This document shows positions 17,089 through 25,922 of a stretch of DNA of 64,000 nucleotides, piece after piece. The DNA comes from Azospirillum cavernae. Its GTDB lineage: Bacteria; Pseudomonadota; Alphaproteobacteria; Azospirillales; Azospirillaceae. The notes under the pieces were generated by a model. The model saw nothing but the letters and a program-made list of their open reading frames with translations. It searched no databases and was not told where the DNA came from. Location: NCBI RefSeq assembly GCF_003590795.1, contig NZ_QYUL01000003.1, positions 1-64,000 on the forward strand, read 5' to 3'. Position numbers and translations under genes: made by a program. Every line of letters begins with the position of its first letter. Position 1 is the stretch's first letter.

Positions 17089-17895
17089 TTACGTGCGGAC
17101 CATGGAGATGAACTCCTGGGTCCGCTTCTGGGTCGGTTGACCGAGAACGTGACGGGGTTCGCCGATCTCGACGATCTGCCCGCGATCCATGAAGGCGACC
17201 CGCTGGCAGACGTCGCGGGCGAAGCCCAGCTCGTGCGTCACCACGATCATCGTCATGCCGCTGGCCGCCAGATCGCGCATGACGGTCAACACCTCGCCCA
17301 CCAGTTCGGGATCCAGGGCGGAGGTCGGCTCGTCGAACAAAATCAGCTTGGGCCGCATGGCCAAGGCGCGGGCGATGGCGACGCGCTGTTGCTGGCCGCC
17401 CGACAATTCCGACGGGTAGGCGTCGCGCTTTTCTCCCAGCCCGACGCGCTCCAGCAGCGCGTGGGCGTGGTCGCGGGCCTCGCCGGGCCGTTCGCGCAAC
17501 ACCTGCACCGGGCCTTCGGTGATGTTTTCGGTGACGGTCAGATGCGGGAACAGGTTGAAGCGCTGGAACACCATGCCGATGGAGCGGCGCTGCCGGGCGA
17601 TCTCGGCGTCGACCAGTTCGTGGAGCTTGTCGCCGACCCGGCGGTAGCCGATCAGCTCGCCGCCAACGAAGATCGCGCCGCCGTCCAGACGCTCCAACTG
17701 GTTGATGCAGCGCAGAAAGGTGCTTTTGCCCGACCCGGACGGGCCGATGATGGACAGAACCTCGCCCTTGGCGACCTGAAGGCTGATGCCCTTCAGAACC
17801 TCGACCGAGCCAAAACGCTTGCGGACATCCGCCGCCACGACCAGGGGTTCGGCGCCGACGGCGTGCAGATGCAGGGCTTCGTTCGTCATCGTCAC
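17089..17895 (-). CDS. Polar amino-acid ABC transporter ATP-binding protein
   Basis: 268 residues. Walker A GPSGSGKST, Q-loop MVFQRFNLFPH, signature LSGGQQQR, Walker B LILFDEPTSALD and H-loop VVTHE are all intact, giving the GlnQ/HisP class (TC 3.A.1.3). A GTG at 17895 overlaps the permease stop by four bases; an ATG at 17889 is the alternative. It energises the importer formed with the flanking permease and binding protein. Confidence 0.93.
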   Translation of the reverse strand: MTMTNEALHLHAVGAEPLVVAADVRKRFGSVEVLKGISLQVAKGEVLSIIGPSGSGKSTFLRCINQLERLDGGAIFVGGELIGYRRVGDKLHELVDAEIARQRRSIGMVFQRFNLFPHLTVTENITEGPVQVLRERPGEARDHAHALLERVGLGEKRDAYPSELSGGQQQRVAIARALAMRPKLILFDEPTSALDPELVGEVLTVMRDLAASGMTMIVVTHELGFARDVCQRVAFMDRGQIVEIGEPRHVLGQPTQKRTQEFISMVRT

Positions 17896-18737
17896 GCCTC
17901 CCCGCCGACCGGGCGAACGCCCTTGGCGTAGAATTTTTCGATGCGGATTTGAATCAGGCTGAGCGCGGTGACGACCACGAGGTACCAGCTCGCCGCGACG
18001 ATCAGCAGCTCGATGACCCGCGAGTTGGCGTAATAGATGTTCTGCGCGCTGTGCAGGATCTCGGTGAATTGGATGACGCTGGCCAGCGAGGTCAGCTTGA
18101 CCATGCCGATGAACTCGTTGCCGACCGGCGGCACGATCACCCGCATCGCCTGCGGCATGATGATCCGGCGCAGCATCTGCAAACGCGGCATGCCGATGGA
18201 TTGCGCCGCCTCATACTGGCCCTTGTCCACCGCTTGCAAACCGGCGCGCACCACCTCCGCCGTGAAGGCCCCCTGTTGGATGCCCAGCCCCAGCAGCGCG
18301 GCGACGAAGGGCGTCATCACATCGACCGTGCGGACGCTGAACAGCCCGGGAAAGCCGATGGTCGGAAAAATCAGGGCCAGATTGAACCACAGCAAAAGCT
18401 GCAACAGCGCCGGAACCGCCCGGAAAAACCAGACATAGGCGACGGCGGTGTGTTTCAAAACCGGGTTGTCCGACAGCCGCATGACGGCGAAGACGACGCC
18501 CAGCGCCAGACCCAGCAGCATGGCGCACACCGCCATGACAATGGTGTTGCCCAGACCGCGCAGGATGACCGGCACGGTCAGGAATTCGGCCACATAGGAC
18601 CATTCGATTTGCCCGACGGCGAAGGAATAGACGATGCTGGCGAGAATCCCGACCACCGCGACCGCGCCGACGATGCGGCCAATGTGGCGGCGGGGAACCA
18701 AGGTGAGGTGACTGATCTCGTAAACGCTGTCGGTCAT
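17892..18737 (-). CDS. Polar amino-acid ABC transporter permease (HisMQ type)
   Basis: 281 residues with about five or six membrane segments. The region around QQGAFTAEVVRAGLQAVDKG followed by GQYEAAQSIGMPR is the EAA loop that contacts the ATPase, and the preceding PVILRGLGNTIVMAV begins the BPD_transp_1 domain. Only one permease gene is present, so a homodimer is expected. ATG at 18737; the stop overlaps the ATPase start. Confidence 0.92.
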   Translation of the reverse strand: MTDSVYEISHLTLVPRRHIGRIVGAVAVVGILASIVYSFAVGQIEWSYVAEFLTVPVILRGLGNTIVMAVCAMLLGLALGVVFAVMRLSDNPVLKHTAVAYVWFFRAVPALLQLLLWFNLALIFPTIGFPGLFSVRTVDVMTPFVAALLGLGIQQGAFTAEVVRAGLQAVDKGQYEAAQSIGMPRLQMLRRIIMPQAMRVIVPPVGNEFIGMVKLTSLASVIQFTEILHSAQNIYYANSRVIELLIVAASWYLVVVTALSLIQIRIEKFYAKGVRPVGGEA

Positions 18738-18839
18738 GGGCGGCCCTCGTCGCGCGGGGGGATTGAGCGGGAAACCGCAAGCCTACGCCCTGGATCGGGT
18801 GGCGGCGACGGTCGGTTTCCCGCCCCAGTTTTTGGGGTG

Positions 18840-20246
18840 TTACGCCTCGGCCCAGCGGCGTTGCTGGTCGCAGAGCGCGCGCAGCCGTTCGATCTGCTCG
18901 GCGACGCGGGCCGGGGCGGTGCCACCGTAACCGGCGCGCGCGGCGACCGCCGCCTCCGGCGTCAAATGCGGCAGAACCTCGGCGGTCAGGCGGGGATCGA
19001 CGGCGGCCAAGGCGTCCGGCGACAGATCCGACAGGCCGACGCCCTGCTCTTCGCAAAAGCGGACCAGCGCGCCGGTGATCTCGTGCGCCTCGCTGAACGG
19101 CACGCCGTTGCGGGCCAGCCAGTCGGCCACTTCGGTCGCCAGGGTGAAGCCGTCCACCGATTGCCGTTTCATCTCCTCGGCGTGGACCGTCAGGGTCGCC
19201 ACCATTCCGGCCATCGCGGGCAAGACCAGTTCCAGCGTGTCGATGGCCTCGAAGGCGGCGAACTTGTCCTCCGACAGATCGCGGTTGTAGGCGAAGGGCA
19301 GCCCCTTCAGCGCGACCAGCATCAAATTCAGCCCGCTGATGAGCCGGGCGGAGCGGCCCCGCGTCAACTCGGCGATGTCCGCGTTCTTCTTCTGCGGCAT
19401 GATCGAGGAGCCGGTGGCGTAGGCGTCGTCCAGCGTCACCCAACCGAATTGACGGGACGACCACAGGAAAATCTCTTCGGCCAGCCGGGCCAGATCGACG
19501 CTGAGCATCGCCGTGACGAACAGGAATTCGGCGACATGGTCGCGGCTGCCCACCGCGTCGATGGAGTTTTCGCACGGGGCGTCATAGCCAAGCTCGCGTG
19601 CGGATTCCTCCGCGTGGAGGGCGATGGCGGATCCGGCCATGGCGGCGGCCCCCAAGGGCGAGCGGGCCGACCGGCGGTCCCAATCGGCGAAACGGTCGAT
19701 GTCGCGGGAATAGGCCTGGGCGTGGGCCAGAAGCTGGTGCGCGAAGGTGACGGGCTGGGCCGGTTGCAAATGGGTGAAGCCGGGGGCCAACGTGCCCTGA
19801 TGCGCCGTGGCCTGCGCCAGCAGCGCGTCCTGCAAACGCAGAAGGTCGGCGACGATGTGGCGGGACTTTTCGCGCAGATACAGCTTCAGATCGTTCGCCG
19901 CCTGATCGTTGCGCGACCGACCGGCGCGCAGCTTGCCGCCCAGCGCGCCGAGACGTTCGACCAGCAGCCGTTCCAAAAAGGTGTGGACGTCCTCGTCCTG
20001 CGGGGCGGGAGCGGCTATTCCAGAAGCGACATCCGCGCCGATGGCGGTCAGCGTCGCGATGATCGTCTCGCCTTCCCCGTCTGACAGGATTCCCGCCCGC
20101 ACCAGCTCGCGCGCGTGGGCGATGGAGGAGGTCAAATCTTGGGGAACCAGTCGGAAATAGCTGTCCGGCGAACGGGACAAACGCTTCATGGCCGGAGAGG
20201 GGGCGGAACGGAAACGCGCTCCCCAAAGCTGAGTGCTCTGCGTCAT
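18840..20246 (-). CDS. Argininosuccinate lyase-like C-N lyase (ArgH paralogue; EDDS/iminodisuccinate lyase candidate)
   Basis: 468 residues in the aspartase/fumarase superfamily, closest to ArgH. The catalytic segments are intact: GRSRNDQAANDL, THLQPAQPVTF (catalytic His) and the flexible-loop signature GSSIMPQKKNAD (catalytic Ser). The N-terminus departs from standard ArgH (LWGARFRSAPSPAMKRLSRS). It is the first gene of a unit with an amino-acid ABC transporter and an MmgE/PrpD protein and is divergent from a LysR gene, not near arginine-synthesis genes. ArgH-like lyases are known to split EDDS and iminodisuccinate into fumarate and an aspartate product, which fits this context. A biosynthetic ArgH role cannot be excluded. 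Confidence 0.82.
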   Translation of the reverse strand: MTQSTQLWGARFRSAPSPAMKRLSRSPDSYFRLVPQDLTSSIAHARELVRAGILSDGEGETIIATLTAIGADVASGIAAPAPQDEDVHTFLERLLVERLGALGGKLRAGRSRNDQAANDLKLYLREKSRHIVADLLRLQDALLAQATAHQGTLAPGFTHLQPAQPVTFAHQLLAHAQAYSRDIDRFADWDRRSARSPLGAAAMAGSAIALHAEESARELGYDAPCENSIDAVGSRDHVAEFLFVTAMLSVDLARLAEEIFLWSSRQFGWVTLDDAYATGSSIMPQKKNADIAELTRGRSARLISGLNLMLVALKGLPFAYNRDLSEDKFAAFEAIDTLELVLPAMAGMVATLTVHAEEMKRQSVDGFTLATEVADWLARNGVPFSEAHEITGALVRFCEEQGVGLSDLSPDALAAVDPRLTAEVLPHLTPEAAVAARAGYGGTAPARVAEQIERLRALCDQQRRWAEA

Positions 20247-20311
20247 GGGTCGGTTGCCTTGTGGTGATGAACAAACCGTGCCTCAGACGCCGGGTCTGGA
20301 CAATGGAATTG

Positions 20312-20335
20312 ATTTCCCCGATCCTAGTCGGAAAT
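20312..20335. promoter_or_regulatory. Candidate LysR operator between argH-like and lysR genes
   Basis: A dyad ATTTCC (20312-20317) and GGAAAT (20330-20335), with further CGA/TCG symmetry inside, sits in the 125-base divergent promoter. Size and position fit a LysR regulatory site; the assignment is inferred. Confidence 0.45.
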
Positions 20336-20371
20336 GGAATACCAAGCGGGCGGCAGGAGAAACGCGTCACC

Positions 20372-21289
20372 ATGGTTGGCAACCTCTATCCGACCGTCAC
20401 CGCGCTGCGCGTCGTCGCCGCCCTGGCCCAAGGCGGCACGGTGTCGGCGGCGGCCCCGCTGTTGAATCTGACGCAAAGCGCGGTCAGCAAGCAGTTGAAA
20501 AGCATTGAGGATCTTGTCGGGATGCCGCTCTTCACCCGGACCAGCCACGGGCTGGTTCCGACCGAGGCGGGGGCGATTTACATCCAGCAAGCGCGAATGG
20601 TCATCGGCGCCTTGGAAACCGCCGCCGTGCGGGTTGCCGATCTGCGGCGGACGCGCACCGCCATCCGCGTGCATGTCCTGCCGATCCTGGGCGACCGCTG
20701 GTTCATGCCGATCTACCCGCGCTTTGTGGAGCGTTGCCCGGACACCGCCGTGCAATTCACCACCTTCGCGCCGACCGACACCGCCGACACCGCCGATCTG
20801 GTGTTCCGTTTTGGACTGGGCCATTGGCCGGGCTGGCACGCCGATTATCTGTTCGGGCGCGACGCGTTGCTGGTCGGCGCGCCCGCGATGATCGAGCGGC
20901 ATGGCGGTTTGAACGGCGTCGAAGACATTTGGCGTTACACTCTGCTCGACCACCCGCAGACCCCGCTGCGCTGGGGCGTGTTCGCCGCCGCCCACGGACT
21001 CTACGCTCCGCCGCCCTCCAACATCATTCATTTCGGCTATTATTCGTTGGTTTTGCGTGGGGCCATCACCGGCCAGGGGCTGGCGCTGGTGCCGCGTTGT
21101 CTCATCCAAGATGAGTTGGCCGACGGGCGGCTGGTCAACCCGCAGGGCTTGGGCTTTTCCAGCGATCATTGCTATTGGCTGACCATCCGCGAAGACCGTC
21201 GCCTGGATTCCGGCATTCGCGCCTTGCGCGACTGGATCATCGAAGAGGCGGCGACCATCGAGAAGCCCGCGCGCGGTCGGCCTCTTTGA
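20372..21289 (+). CDS. LysR-family transcriptional regulator, probable control of the ABC/lyase unit
   Basis: 305 residues from the ATG at 20372, which precedes the family start by about ten residues; the frame is open further upstream. The HTH region reads GGTVSAAAPLLNLTQSAVSK then QLKSIEDLVGMPLFTRTSHG. The effector domain ends with an unusual Pro-rich region. It is divergent from the ArgH-like lyase gene and so likely regulates it and the downstream transporter in response to the transported compound. Confidence 0.88.
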   Translation: MVGNLYPTVTALRVVAALAQGGTVSAAAPLLNLTQSAVSKQLKSIEDLVGMPLFTRTSHGLVPTEAGAIYIQQARMVIGALETAAVRVADLRRTRTAIRVHVLPILGDRWFMPIYPRFVERCPDTAVQFTTFAPTDTADTADLVFRFGLGHWPGWHADYLFGRDALLVGAPAMIERHGGLNGVEDIWRYTLLDHPQTPLRWGVFAAAHGLYAPPPSNIIHFGYYSLVLRGAITGQGLALVPRCLIQDELADGRLVNPQGLGFSSDHCYWLTIREDRRLDSGIRALRDWIIEEAATIEKPARGRPL

Positions 21290-21330
21290 TCCGGCTCCTT
21301 TGATTCGGTCCCTTTGATTGGGTTGGCCGG

Positions 21331-22677
21331 TCAGAGGTCGTGTTTGCGGATCTTGTCGTGCAGGGTGGTTTTGGCGATCTGCAACTCTTCAGCGGCGCGG
21401 GCGAGGCTGTCGCCATTGCGGCGCAGAGAATCGGCGATCAACGAGCGCTCGAACGCCGCGACCGCGTCGGCCAGCGGGCGGGGGCCGGTGGTCGCGCCGT
21501 CGCCGAAGGGGGGAAAGCCCTGCTCGATGCCCAAGGCGCAGCGGTCGGCGACGTTGCGCAATTCGCGAACGTTGCCCGGCCAGTCATAGGCCATCAAGCG
21601 CGCCATCCGTTCGGCGTCCGGTTGGGGAACCGGGCGTCCGTGGCGCAGGGCGGCCTGCAAGGCGAATTGCTCGAACAGCAGCGGAACGTCCTCCCGCCGG
21701 TCGCGCAGGGAGGGCAGGGGCAGGGTCGCCACATTCAGCCGGTAATAGAGATCGGCGCGGAACTGCCCACGATCGGCCAAGGCGCGCAGATCGACCTTGG
21801 TCGCCGCCACCACCCGGCAATCGACCGGAATCATGGTGTTGGATCCCAGACGCTCCAACGCGCGCTCCTGCAACACGCGCAGAAACTTGATCTGCACCGG
21901 CATCGGCATGCTTTCGATTTCGTCCAGGAACAGGGTGCCGCCGTTGGCGTGCTCCACCTTGCCGATCCGGCGCTTGCCCGCCCCGGTGAAGCTTCCGGCC
22001 TCATGCCCGAAAATCTCGCTGTCGAACAGGCTTTCCGGCAGGCCGCCGCAATTGATGGCGACGAAGTTTCCGGCGCGGCGCGGGCTGGCCTCGTGCAGGC
22101 AACGCGCCGTCAATTCCTTGCCGGTGCCGGTTTCGCCATGGATCAGCACATCGACGGCGGAATTGCCCAGATCCAGGATGAGCCGCCGCACCCGCTCCAT
22201 CTGCGGGGAGTCGCCGACCAGCCGCGCCTCGATGCTCTGGCGGTTCTGCAAGCGGTCGCGCAGTTCGCGGACTTCCAGCGTCAGCCGCCGCTTGTCGAGC
22301 GCCCGGCGCACCACCTCGACCAGATAATCGGGGGAAAAGGGCTTTTCGATGAAGTCATGGGCGCCCATCTTCATCGCCTGCACCGCCATCGCCACGTCGC
22401 CATGGCCGGTCATCAGCAGGACGGGCAATTCCGGGTCGGCGGCGTGCAGCGCGCGCAACAGCTCCATCCCGTCCATGCCGGGCAGGCGGATGTCGGTGAC
22501 GACGACGGCGGGTCCGCCGCCGCCCGACGCGGCGGCGTTGACCAGGCGGCGGGCCTGCTCGGCGCTGCTCGCCACCTCGACCGCGATGTCCTCCAACTCC
22601 AACGCCTGTTGGCAGCCCAAGCGGACGTTGGCGTCATCCTCGACGATCAGGACCTTCAGGGCGGCGGGCGCGGTCAT
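21331..22677 (-). CDS. dctD: Sigma-54-dependent response regulator, DctD type
   Basis: 448 residues: receiver domain (about 8-125; phospho-acceptor Asp in VVVTDIRLPGMDG), AAA+ domain (about 150-385; Walker A GETGTGKE, Walker B GGTLFLDEIES) and a Fis-type HTH at the C-terminus (RAAEELQIAKTTLHDKIRKH). The sigma-54 contact loop reads GSFTGA instead of the near-universal GAFTGA. It lies 10 bases after the DctB gene on the same strand, and dctA-aspA lie beyond, so it is the activator of C4-dicarboxylate/aspartate uptake. Target sites are proposed at 27476-27537. Confidence 0.92.
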   Translation of the reverse strand: MTAPAALKVLIVEDDANVRLGCQQALELEDIAVEVASSAEQARRLVNAAASGGGGPAVVVTDIRLPGMDGMELLRALHAADPELPVLLMTGHGDVAMAVQAMKMGAHDFIEKPFSPDYLVEVVRRALDKRRLTLEVRELRDRLQNRQSIEARLVGDSPQMERVRRLILDLGNSAVDVLIHGETGTGKELTARCLHEASPRRAGNFVAINCGGLPESLFDSEIFGHEAGSFTGAGKRRIGKVEHANGGTLFLDEIESMPMPVQIKFLRVLQERALERLGSNTMIPVDCRVVAATKVDLRALADRGQFRADLYYRLNVATLPLPSLRDRREDVPLLFEQFALQAALRHGRPVPQPDAERMARLMAYDWPGNVRELRNVADRCALGIEQGFPPFGDGATTGPRPLADAVAAFERSLIADSLRRNGDSLARAAEELQIAKTTLHDKIRKHDL

Positions 22678-22687
22678 GCGGCCTCTC

Positions 22688-24487
22688 TCAACTCTCGGCG
22701 GCGGGCAGATCGATGGTGAACAGCGCGCCGCCGTCCGGGCCGTTGGCCCCGGTCAGCGCGCCGCCGAAGTCACGCACGATCCCCGCCGAGATGGCAAGCC
22801 CCAAGCCCAGCCCGCCCCCCGTCTCCCGGTCGCCCGTCTCTTTTGTGGTGAAAAACGGCTCGAACAGGCGGGCGCGCACCGCGTCGGGCAATCCGGGGCC
22901 GTTGTCAGCCACCGCGATCCGCACCCGGTCGCCCGCGCGCGCGGCGGACAGGGTGAGCCGCCCGTCCGGCTGGCCGTGCAGGGCGTCGAGCGCGTTGGCG
23001 ATCACATTCACCAAAACCTGTTCCAGCCGGTTGGCGTCGCACAGCGCCGTGGCGTCATCCGCCGCCGTCACCGACACGGCGACGCCGCCCCGGCTCAACC
23101 GTTGGTCCAGCAGAAACAGCGCGTTGCCGATGGCGCGCGCCGCCGTCACCGGCTGGGGGGCGCCGGTGGATTTGCGGGCGAAGGATTTGAGATCTCCCGT
23201 CAGCGCGCCCATGCGGTCCACCAACTGGCCGATGCGGTCGAGGTTGCTTTGCGCGGCCTCCAGATTGCCGCGTTGGAGAAACTTCACCGTGTTGCCCGAC
23301 AGGGTGCGCAGGGCGGCCAGCGGCTGATTCAGCTCATGCACCAACCCGGCGGACAATTGGCCGATCACCGCCAGCTTGCCCGCGTGGATCAACTCGCCCT
23401 GGGCGGCGCGCAGGGTGTGGGTGCGCTCCTCCACCTTGCGCTCCAGCGCGTCGTTGGCGCGGCGCAGCGCGCGCAGATGCCGCCGGTGCTGGCGCCACAA
23501 AATCATCAGGATGCCGACAAGCGCGCTGCCAACCGCGCTCAACGCCGCGCGGGTCCAGGCCATCGCCGTCACCGGGGCGACCGGCGACAGCACGGTCAGG
23601 GTCCAGGGCGTGCCATGGAGCGGCGCGGTCTGCGCCAGCACAAGGCCCGACGCGAAAAAGGGGGAGGCGCTCTCCGCCGCCGCCCCGCCAAGCGACGGCA
23701 GGCGGGCCAGTTCGGCGTCCTCGGACAGCCGCCGCAGCGGGGTGAGGCCCAGCGGCGGCAGCGGGCGCGCGTTGTATTGCAGGGTTTGTTCAAAGCGTCG
23801 GCGCAGCGGTTCGTCCAGCGGGCGCAAGGTGGCGTAACGCCAGGACGGCACCGACGCCAAAATCACCACGCCGTTGTCGTCGGCGACCAGGACCGGGGCC
23901 TCGACCGTCGCCCAGGATTGTTCAAGCTGCTCCAGGCTGATCTTGACCACGGCGACGCCGATCACCTCGCCATCCTCGGTCAAGGGGGAGGACAGGAAAT
24001 AGCCCGGCTCGTTGCGCGTGGTGCCGACGCCGTAAAAACGCCCCGGACGGCCCGCCGCCGCCGCCACGAAATAGGGGCGGTAGAACAGATCCTCGCCGAT
24101 GAAGCTGTCGGGCCGGTTCCAATTGCTGGCGGCGACGACCCGGCCTTGCAAATTCATCGCGTAGATGGCCAGCGTCCCCGTCCGCTGGTTCAACCGTTCC
24201 AGATAGCGGCTGACCGCGTGGGGCGACGACAAGCGCCCGGCCACCAGATCCAGAACGTCGCGTTCCAGCTCCAACGTCGCCGGGAAGAAGGCGTATTTGT
24301 CGATTTCCCGTTCCAGGCTGGCCGCGTAGAGATCCAGCCGGTGACGCCCGGTGTCGCGCAGCGCGTCCAGCCCCGCCGTTTCGCTGACGCGAAAACCGAC
24401 GACGCCCGCCAGCAGGGCTAGCGCCAACAGAAGGAGCGGGACGGGGCCGACCCGACGCAGACGGCGGATGGCGGGCGAAAGGAGCAT
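22688..24487 (-). CDS. dctB: C4-dicarboxylate sensor histidine kinase, DctB type
   Basis: 599 residues. A membrane segment (about 14-34) is followed by a large periplasmic double-PDC sensor (about 35-285, including GEDLFYRPYFVAAAAGRPGR), a second membrane segment (about 300-325), a coiled coil (RRANDALERKVEERTHTLRA) and the kinase core. The H-box is HELNQPLAALRTL, the N-box VLVNVIANALDAL, and DNGPGLPDAVRARLFEPFFT is the ATP lid. All are intact. It signals to DctD, encoded 10 bases downstream, when C4-dicarboxylates are outside the cell. Confidence 0.93.
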   Translation of the reverse strand: MLLSPAIRRLRRVGPVPLLLLALALLAGVVGFRVSETAGLDALRDTGRHRLDLYAASLEREIDKYAFFPATLELERDVLDLVAGRLSSPHAVSRYLERLNQRTGTLAIYAMNLQGRVVAASNWNRPDSFIGEDLFYRPYFVAAAAGRPGRFYGVGTTRNEPGYFLSSPLTEDGEVIGVAVVKISLEQLEQSWATVEAPVLVADDNGVVILASVPSWRYATLRPLDEPLRRRFEQTLQYNARPLPPLGLTPLRRLSEDAELARLPSLGGAAAESASPFFASGLVLAQTAPLHGTPWTLTVLSPVAPVTAMAWTRAALSAVGSALVGILMILWRQHRRHLRALRRANDALERKVEERTHTLRAAQGELIHAGKLAVIGQLSAGLVHELNQPLAALRTLSGNTVKFLQRGNLEAAQSNLDRIGQLVDRMGALTGDLKSFARKSTGAPQPVTAARAIGNALFLLDQRLSRGGVAVSVTAADDATALCDANRLEQVLVNVIANALDALHGQPDGRLTLSAARAGDRVRIAVADNGPGLPDAVRARLFEPFFTTKETGDRETGGGLGLGLAISAGIVRDFGGALTGANGPDGGALFTIDLPAAES

Positions 24488-24565
24488 CGACGGATCCGCG
24501 CTGTTGCACCGGCGGCTTATACCCCCGCCGCGCCGGGCGTGAAAGCGCCCGGCGCGGGGAGGCGG

Positions 24566-25846
24566 TTACTTGGCGACCGCCGCCGCCAGGACGGGATCGG
24601 AGGCGTCCTCGTCGTCCTCTTCTTCCGCGCCCAGCGCGTTTTCCCATTTGGCGACGACGGTGGTGGCGATGGCGTTGCCCAGCACGTTGGTGACGGTGCG
24701 CCCCATGTCGAGGAAATGGTCGATGCCCAAAATCAGCAGGATGCCCGCCTCGGGCAGATTGAACATCGGCAGCACGGCGGCCACCACCACCAGGGATGAG
24801 CGGGGAACCCCGGCGATGCCCTTGCTCGACACCATCAGCACCAGCAGCATCAGGATCTGTTGGTCGAGGCTGAGCGGAATGTTGAACGCCTGGGCGATGA
24901 ACAGCGACGCGAAGGTCGTGTAGATCATCGAACCGTCCAGGTTGAAGGAATAGCCCAGCGGCAGGATGAAGCCGATCACCCGCTCGTTCACGCCGAATTT
25001 CTTCAGCGTTTCCATCAGGCGCGGATAGGCGGACTCGCTCGACGCGGTGGAGAAGCCCAGCAGCATCGGCTGACGCACCGCCATGAACAGGCGGAAGACC
25101 TCGCCCTTCAGCACGACGAACCCGGCCCCGATCAGGGCCAGCCACAGCACCGCGAGCGTCAGATAGAAGCCGCCCATGAACTTGCCATAGACCAGCAGCA
25201 CGCCCAGACCCTGGGTGGCGACGACGTTGGCGACGGCGGCGAAGACGCCGATGGGGGCGAAGCGCATCACGTAATCGGTGACGCGCAGCATCACCGGCAC
25301 CACCTCCTCAATCGCCTGGGCGAGCAGCCCAGCCTTGGTGTCGCGCAGTTGGCCCAACGCCAGACCGAAGAACAGGGAGAAGACCAGAATTTGCAAAATC
25401 TCGTTGTTCGCCATCGCTTCAAAGATGTTGCGCGGGAAGACGTGGATCAGGAATTCCTTCAGGTTCAGCGACGCGGTTTTCAACCCGGCGCTGGCCGTCG
25501 CCTCGGGCAGCGGCACGCCGACGTTGGCGCCGGGTTGCAGCAGGTTGGCGAAGACCAGCCCGATGAACAGCGACGCGAAGGACGCCATCAGGAACCAGCC
25601 CACCGCCTTGCCGCCGATGCGGCCCACCGCCTTGGCGTCGCCCATGCCCGCCATCCCCGCCACCAGGGTGGAGAAGATCAGCGGGGCGAGGATCATCTTG
25701 ATGAGGCGCAGGAAAATGTCGGTGACGATCACGAAGTAGCCGGCGACGGTCTTCGCGTCCGCCGGGGACAGAGAGGCGTTGCAGAGGTAGCCGGTGAGGA
25801 TGCCCAGCAGCATCGCCACGATGATGTGCGTGGTTTGTTTGTTCAT
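24566..25846 (-). CDS. dctA: C4-dicarboxylate/proton (DAACS) symporter
   Basis: 426 residues with the DAACS fold of about eight membrane helices and two hairpins. The serine-rich hairpin is visible as LGFSTASSESAYPRLMETLK, and the substrate-site region as GYSFNLDGSMIYTTFASLFI. It imports succinate, fumarate, malate and aspartate. It is 76 bases downstream of aspA and shares that gene's sigma-54 promoter. The C-terminal tail is acidic (GAEEEDDEDASD). Confidence 0.94.
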   Translation of the reverse strand: MNKQTTHIIVAMLLGILTGYLCNASLSPADAKTVAGYFVIVTDIFLRLIKMILAPLIFSTLVAGMAGMGDAKAVGRIGGKAVGWFLMASFASLFIGLVFANLLQPGANVGVPLPEATASAGLKTASLNLKEFLIHVFPRNIFEAMANNEILQILVFSLFFGLALGQLRDTKAGLLAQAIEEVVPVMLRVTDYVMRFAPIGVFAAVANVVATQGLGVLLVYGKFMGGFYLTLAVLWLALIGAGFVVLKGEVFRLFMAVRQPMLLGFSTASSESAYPRLMETLKKFGVNERVIGFILPLGYSFNLDGSMIYTTFASLFIAQAFNIPLSLDQQILMLLVLMVSSKGIAGVPRSSLVVVAAVLPMFNLPEAGILLILGIDHFLDMGRTVTNVLGNAIATTVVAKWENALGAEEEDDEDASDPVLAAAVAK

Positions 25847-25864
25847 AAGGCGTTTCCTTCCCTG

Positions 25865-25888
25865 CCCGGCGGCGTCGAGGCCGCCGGG
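25865..25888 (-). other. GC stem-loop between aspA and dctA
   Basis: A 9-bp perfect stem, CCCGGCGGC / GCCGCCGGG, with a six-base loop, in the 76-base aspA-dctA gap. No T-run follows on the transcribed strand, so it more likely protects or attenuates the aspA-dctA message than ends it. Confidence 0.55.
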
Positions 25889-25922
25889 GCGCGCGTGAAC
25901 GGGATGTCGTGAGGCGGGCGGG

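Noticed and set aside
18840..20246. Firm annotation as biosynthetic argH
   Set aside because: The neighbours are catabolic or transport genes and the N-terminus departs from standard ArgH; kept as ArgH-like lyase.
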